Made by a program: the position numbers and the translations under genes. Shown piece by piece: positions 59,307 to 64,000 of a stretch of 64,000 nt of DNA. This DNA is from Haematobia irritans (Eukaryota; Arthropoda; Insecta; Diptera; Muscidae). The stretch covers positions 20,658,997 through 20,722,996 of the forward strand of contig NC_134398.1 in the NCBI RefSeq assembly GCF_050003625.1, read 5' to 3'. Positions within the stretch are counted from its first letter, which is position 1. Each line of letters opens with the position of its first letter. Below the pieces are notes generated by a model, which had not been told where the DNA came from, did not search any database, and saw only the letters and a list, made by a program, of their open reading frames with translations.

Positions 59307-59860
59307 ATTCTATAATAAATAAAATAAATAAATTAAATAAATAAAATAAATAAAATTTTGACAAAATTTTCTCTAGGAATAAAATTTTGACAAAATTTTC
59401 TCTAGAAATAAATTTTTGACAACATTTTCTACAGAAATAAAATGTTCACAAAATTTTTGTCTAGGAATACAATTTTGACAAAATTTTCTATAGAAATTAA
59501 ATTCTGACAAAAATTTGTATAGAAATAATATTTAGACTAAATTTTCTACAGAAATAAAAGTTTCACAAAATTCTCTATAGAAATAAAATTTTGACAAAAT
59601 TTTTTACAGAAATAAAACATTTACTATAGAAATAAACTTTTGACAAAAGTTTCTATAAAAATAAAATTTTGTCAAAATTTTCTATAGAACTAAATTTTGT
59701 TAAAATTTTTCATAGAAATACATTTTTGTCAAAATTTTCTATAGAAATAAAATTTTGTCAAAATAGAAATAACAATTTGATAACATTTTATACATATATT
59801 AAATTTTGACTAAATTTTCCATAGGTATAAAGTCTTTACAAAATTTTATAGACTTTTTTT
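59307..59860 (-). repeat. 30-bp satellite array, minus orientation
   Basis: Starts directly after the duplicated type B right end with AATAAATAAAT-rich sequence, then standard minus-type monomers. Monomer variants at 59400-59660 match those at 55600-55840 in order, as if one array had been split by the type B element or copied. Confidence 0.88.
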
Positions 59861-59957
59861 TAAGTGTCGAACACTTTTGCTCTTCAACCAAGAGGTACTT
59901 CCAAAAAAAAAATTATATACAACTAAAATAAAAAATAAATTTTCTATAGAATAAATA

Positions 59958-60889
59958 AAGGGTGATTTGTTAAGAGCTTGATAACTTTTTTTTAAAAAAA
60001 ACGCATAAAATTTGCAAAATCTCATCGGTTCTTTATTTGAAACGTTAGATTGGTCCATGACATTTACTTTTTGAAGATAATTTCATTTAAATGTTGACCG
60101 CGGCTACGTCTTAGGTGGTCCATTCGGAAAGTCCAATTTTGGGCAACTTTTTCGAGCATTTCGGCCGGAATAGCCCGAATTTCTTCGGAAATGTTGTCTT
60201 CCAAAGCTGGAATAGTTGCTGGCTTATTTCTGTAGACTTTAGACTTGACGTAGCCCCACAAAAAATAGTCTAAAGGCGTCAAATCGCATGATCTTGGTGG
60301 CCAACTTACCGGTCCATTTCTTGAGATGAATTGTTCTCCGAAGTTTTCCCTCAAAATGGCCATAGAATCGCGAGCTGTGTGGCATGTAGCGCCATCTTGT
60401 TGAAACCACATGTCAACCAAGTTCAGTTCTTCCATTTTTGGCAACAAAAAGTTTGTTAGCATCGAACGATAGCGATCGCCATTCACCGTAACGTTGCGTC
60501 CAACAGCATCTTTGAAAAAATACGGTCCAATGATTCCACCAGCGTACAAACCACACCAAACAGTGCATTTTTCGGGATGCATGGGCAGTTCTTGAACGGC
60601 TTCTGGTTGCTCTTCACTGCAAATGCGGCAATTTTGCTTATTTACGTAGCCATTCAACCAGAAATGAGCCTCATCGCTGAACAAAATTTGTCGATAAAAA
60701 AGCGGATTTTCTGCCAACTTTTCTAGGGCCCATTCACTGAAAATTCGACGTTGTGGCAGATCGTTCGTCTATTCATGATGAAATGTCAAAGCATACTGAG
60801 CATCTTTCTCTTTGACACCATGTCTGAAATCCCACGTGATCTGTCAAATACTAATGCATGAAAATCCTAACCTCAAAAGAATCACCCTT
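59958..60889 (-). mobile_element. Second rosa-like mariner deletion derivative, 932 bp
   Basis: Same ends as 47855-48787 in opposite orientation, with TA at 59956-59957 and 60890-60891. It has the same internal deletion junction (ATGAATAG joined to ACGAACGATCTGCC; the first copy has CCGAACG). The left flank is satellite DNA, and the right flank starts a MITE-family segment. Confidence 0.9.
60064..60768 (-). pseudogene. DD41D mariner transposase, N-terminus deleted (copy 2)
   Basis: The frame from 60768 to the stop at 60064 encodes the same catalytic part as the copy at 47976. Residue 33 is C instead of W and residue 99 is N instead of Y (numbering from the TTG codon at 60717). The triad D15, D108 and D150 is retained. 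Like its partner it has no start ATG, a stop immediately upstream, and no DNA-binding region. Near-identity of the two copies suggests recent dispersal of one deleted parent. Confidence 0.9.
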
Positions 60890-60891
60890 TA

Positions 60892-61405
60892 TAAAGTTTT
60901 TTTCCTTGTCAAAAAGTCAATTAACTTTTCAATGAAGTCGAATTGTCCTTATAATTAAGTGATTTGACTTCAAAATGGGTATCATAACATGAAAGAAAAA
61001 ATTTTTGGGCCAAGGTCAACTCGACTTTAATAATTCAGACAAATTCTTTAAAATTAATTAAATTGTCTTTAAATTTGTTGTCCTTTTGCATCTAGACTAC
61101 AAAGCAAAAAATATAGGACTTATTTTTCAACACTTTATTTTAAAGAGGTTTTTTACTTGAAACATAGCATAATTTCTACTGGAAGTCGAGTCTGAATTTG
61201 AAAAATAAAGTTGTCGTTAACTCGTTTTTAAAGGATTTTGATAGCATATGAAGAAAACAGCTGAAAAAACGAAAAATTAAAATTTGCTTCTTAGAATCAA
61301 GTACACAAAACCCAAATTTAAAAGAGAATTGTATCTTAAAAGTATCCTTACTTGTATTCTCTGCTTCTTTGGCTCGGAACCAATACCAAAATTTTTAAAC
61401 TAATG
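60892..61405. repeat. Truncated copy of the 61748 MITE interior
   Basis: AAAGTTTTTTTCCTTGTCAA, TTGTCCTTATAATTAAGT, TGGGTATCATAACATGAAAG and the final GGCTCGGAACCAATACCAAA follow in the same order as 61849-62340. Both ends of the MITE are missing, and the rosa-like element abuts the left side. Confidence 0.8.
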
Positions 61406-61747
61406 ATAAAATTGAATCATATACATTTTGTTATGGGTCAAAAATGCCAGTATATTTCAATTTGTGGCAAATCAATAAAAACTACAATATCTAGAAGCCC
61501 TAGGAGTTAAATCGGAAGTTCGATGTACATCTCTTTATATTCCTAGAGTACCTCCAGATTTCCAATTTCAGGCAAATTGGTTAAAAAATACGGATTCTAC
61601 AAGCCCAAGAAGTAAAATCGGGAGACCGGTCTATATGGGGGCTAAATGAAAACATTGACCGGTACTCACCATTTTCGACGCACGTACCTCTAGATTTTCA
61701 ATTTCAGGCAAATACACTCCATTTTCAGGCAAATTGGATAAAAACTA

Positions 61748-62389
61748 CGCTGAAAAAAATATTGTCGTGTGGTGAAAGATTTCATGTCTTTAAAATACGA
61801 ATATAAATTTTGCTTTGCATAGAAGACGCATTTCTCTAATATAAAGTTTTTTTCCTTGTCCAAAAGTCGATAAACTTTTCACTGAAGTCATATTGTCCTT
61901 ATAATTAAGTTATTTCACTTAAAAATGGGTATCATAAAATGAAAGAAAAAATGTTTGGGCTAAGGTCAATTTGACTTTAATAATTCAGAAAAATTTAAAT
62001 AGTCTTTAAATTTGTTGTATTTTTGCATCTTGACTACAAAGCAAAAATCGTTCAAATATAGGACATGTTTTTCAACACTTTATTTTAAAGACGTTTTATA
62101 CTTGAAACATTGCATAATTTCTACTGAAAGTCAACTCTTAATTAGGAAAATAAAGTTGTCGTTAACTCGTTTTTAAAGGACTTTAATAGCATACGACGAA
62201 AAAAAGCTGAAAAAGCGAAAAATTTAAATTTGCTTCCTGGAAGCAAGTACACAAAACCCAAATTTAAAAGAGAATTGTGTCTTAAAATTATCCTTACTTG
62301 TATTCTCCGCGTCTTCGGCTCGGAATCAATACCAAAATTTTTAAAGTAAAGACAAAATCTTTGGAACCGGGCATGCTTTTTTTTCAGTG
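61748..62389. mobile_element. TA-flanked MITE, 642 bp
   Basis: Ends CGCTGAAAAAAATATTGTCG and, at the right, GCATGCTTTTTTTTCAGTG (inverted CRCTGAAAAAAA), with TA on both sides (61746-61747, 62390-62391). Removing it joins AAAACTACGGTTTTTATAAG, matching the neighbouring unit at 61585-61610. The segment after the left end, TATTGTCGTGTGGTGAAAGA, matches the arm of the MITE at 9585. Confidence 0.75.
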
Positions 62390-62525
62390 TACGGTTTTTA
62401 TAAGCCCAAGACCCCAAATCGGGAGGTCGGTTTATATGTGGACTATATCACAATTTGGACCGATGACAACAGACAGACGGACAGACGGAATTGCTTATAT
62501 CGTCTTAGAATTTCTCCCTGATCAA

Positions 62526-63041
62526 CACTCAAAAAAAAGTGAACTCTCTATTTCACTAAAGCCAATTTAACTTCATTTTAGTTAATGGAATTATTATGTT
62601 TGGAGAAAGTTTTCTTTACTCTAATAATATTTTGTTTACGTTAGTTAAATTAACTAAAACCGAGGAAAAAAATAAACTCAAATGAAGCATAATGATTAAC
62701 TAAATTCGTACCTTCCACAAAATAGTTCAGAATTTCTTTAAATTTGTAAATTTTACCAAAAATGCGTCTATCATGAACTTCGTATATCACTAAAGACATT
62801 CTTGCAATTTTGAACTCCAAGTTTTTCCTTCAAACTACAAAATTTTCTTTAACAAGTGAAAGAACTTAGTTATGTCTAATAAATTTTCTTGAACTTGTCG
62901 AAAAATATTTACTTATTTTTATGACATCGGCGTGATGCCAACGTTTGTAATACTGTTTAGTTAAAATTTTCTACAAATATTCAAAATTTTCTAAAATTAA
63001 CCGAAACTTTTCTTTCTTGTGGGTACACTGTTTTTTCAGTG
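62526..63041. mobile_element. MITE with self-complementary ends, 516 bp
   Basis: The left end CACTCAAAAAAAAGTG and right end CACTGTTTTTTCAGTG are each a small hairpin and also inverted relative to one another. It splits the type C-like sequence between GATCAA and AAGAATATATAT. The target duplication is unclear (possibly AA). Confidence 0.6.
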
Positions 63042-63292
63042 AAGAATATATATAATTTATATAGTCGGAAATCGATATTTCGATGTTTTACAAACGGAAT
63101 GACAAACTTATTATACTCCCGTTACCATTCTATGGTGGTGGGTATAAAAATAACAAGTGAGTTGTTGCTCTCATATCTATTTATAGGTTTTATTCTCTCT
63201 TATAAGTTAGTTTCGAATTCTCGGTCTTTTACTACCGCTTTCTCTCCCTCTGCTTATATATTTGGTACAATTTGTACTTTGAAATACTCTAT

Positions 63293-63364
63293 AACGCCGG
63301 GAGGAATCGAACTCAGACTTGTTGTTTTGTAATCCAAAACACTATACCCTACTCCACGGCATGG
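63293..63364 (-). ncRNA. tRNA-like sequence, minus
   Basis: On the minus strand: A-box-like TGGAGTAGGGTATAGTG and B-box GAGTTCGATTCC (63303-63314), with GTTTTGGATTACAAAAC as a good anticodon-arm hairpin. Acceptor pairing is not convincing. Probably a SINE or pseudo-tRNA and not a tRNA gene. Confidence 0.55.
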
Positions 63365-63634
63365 ATTTATTCAATGATCTAATTTTGAAATATAAATGAT
63401 GTACTATACAACTTAAGAAAACAAGGGTATATTTTATTATAAATTAATATGTTGCACTTTTTTTCTGAAATGTAATTTTCGCAACTATTAACGGTGCCAA
63501 CAATCGCTGTAGAGGTTATTCTACTTAAAGAAAATGTCAAGAAAGAAGCAAATTTTGAATAAAAAATTTAATTAATTAATATTTAATACAAATAAAAAAA
63601 ATAAATAAAACAAAAAAAAAATAAATTTAAAAAT

Positions 63635-63711
63635 AGAGTCTCAGCAGGATTTGAATCCAGACCTAAAGATATGATTTTAGTTACTGGAATCACTTTTGGT
63701 CTACACAGGTA
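63635..63711 (-). ncRNA. tRNA-like sequence, minus (second)
   Basis: On the minus strand: a weak A-box region (GTGTAGACCAAAAGTG), an anticodon-arm-like GATT...AATC, and B-box GGATTCAAATCC (63648-63659), followed by TATTTTTAAA, which could terminate Pol III. More diverged than the one at 63293. Confidence 0.45.
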
Positions 63712-63800
63712 AGTTATTATTTTTAAATCCCAGGTAATACTACAAGTAGTAAGTAATTGATTACCGGTGTTACTGGGTGGTGTTCATGTGCCGTCGCTTT

Positions 63801-64000
63801 TTATACCCTCCACCATAGGATGGGGGTATATTAACTTTGTCATTCCGTTTGTAACACATTGAAATATTGCTCTAAGACCCCATAAAGTATATATATTCTG
63901 GGTCGTGGTGAAATTCTGAGTCGATCTAAGCATGTCCGTCCGTCCGTCCGTCTGTCCGTCTGTCCGTCTGTCCGGCTGTCCGTCCGTCTGTGGAAATCAC
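63801..64000 (-). mobile_element. Type C element, right end only (cut by window edge)
   Basis: TTATACCCTCCACCATAGGA then TGGGGGTATA, followed by TTGTCATTCCGTTTGTAACA, TATATATTCTGGGTCGTGGT and a GTCC/GTCT block. Nearly identical to 37521-37710. The element continues beyond the window. Confidence 0.88.

Larger units (their letters stand above)
61406..63147 (+). mobile_element. Decayed type C-like element split by two MITEs
   Basis: Units with AAATCGGGAGACCGGTCTAT, TCAATTTCAGGCAAATTGG and CTACAAGCCCAAGAAGTAAA at 61406-61747, continued at 62390-62525 (GACAGACGGACAGACGG block, ATCGTCTTAGAATTTC). The right end is at 63042-63147 (TTTCGATGTTTTACAAACGG, AATGACAAACTTATTATACT, then the hairpin CCATTCTATGGTGGTGGGTA). 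Two MITEs split it. Confidence 0.65.

Overview
The window is eukaryotic, very AT-rich, non-coding DNA built almost entirely from repeats. Tc1/mariner-type transposase remnants, tRNA-derived SINE pieces with (CCTAA)n tails, (GTCY)n-bearing interspersed elements and TA, TTAA and 8-bp target duplications point to a higher (calyptrate) fly. A muscid such as a house, stable or horn fly is my best guess, from memory of these repeat families and not from a search. I found no host protein gene that I can support. The only recognisable coding sequences are three broken or truncated transposases and a short hAT transposase tail. Most open frames are artefacts of tandem repeats whose period is a multiple of 3 (30 bp, 153 bp).

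Layout. 1-8.9 kb: arrays of a 30-bp AT-rich satellite, with an inserted foldback-type element and a decayed tandem-unit relic. 9.2-9.8 kb: two small MITEs, one piggyBac-like with TTAA flanks. 10.2-15.4 kb: two large interspersed elements ('type B', mini-me/DINE-1-like, with ~153-bp internal tandem repeats) arranged as an inverted pair. 15.5-25.6 kb: more satellite arrays in both orientations, with higher-order repeats. 25.7-31.7 kb and 33-35.2 kb: two diverged arrays of one ~30-bp minisatellite (motif around CTCAGTGATTGAACTGCAGA), holding a 1.3-kb ITmD37E mariner, SINE pieces and segmental duplications. 35.6-39.3 kb: one type B and one type C element. 39.3-42.0 kb: a degenerate GGGGACCTCCCC-unit repeat holding a non-autonomous hAT. 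42-47.1 kb: satellite, a small tandem duplication, intergenic DNA and a diverged type B element. 47.3-52.5 kb: a SINE, then two type C elements, one holding a DD41D (rosa-like) mariner deletion derivative. 52.5-55.9 kb: a hairpin repeat, satellite and decayed MITE-like repeats. 55.9-59.3 kb: a type B element split by a TIR insertion carrying two divergent tRNA-like Pol III units. 59.3-64 kb: satellite, the second rosa-like copy, MITEs nested in another type C-like element, more tRNA-like sequences, and the start of another type C element.

How the parts relate. Types B and C both have a GC-rich hairpin at one end (start AACAAGTA), a TTATACCC...GGGTATAA hairpin at the other, no terminal inverted repeats, a (GTCY)n block and internal 153-bp repeats. 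This fits Helentron-associated non-autonomous elements. Two type C copies contain a block of the 30-bp satellite, and many satellite arrays abut B or C ends, so the satellite may have amplified from, or been spread by, these elements. Nesting gives a partial history: minisatellite duplication before SINE insertion; type C before rosa-like insertion; type B before the tRNA-bearing insertion.
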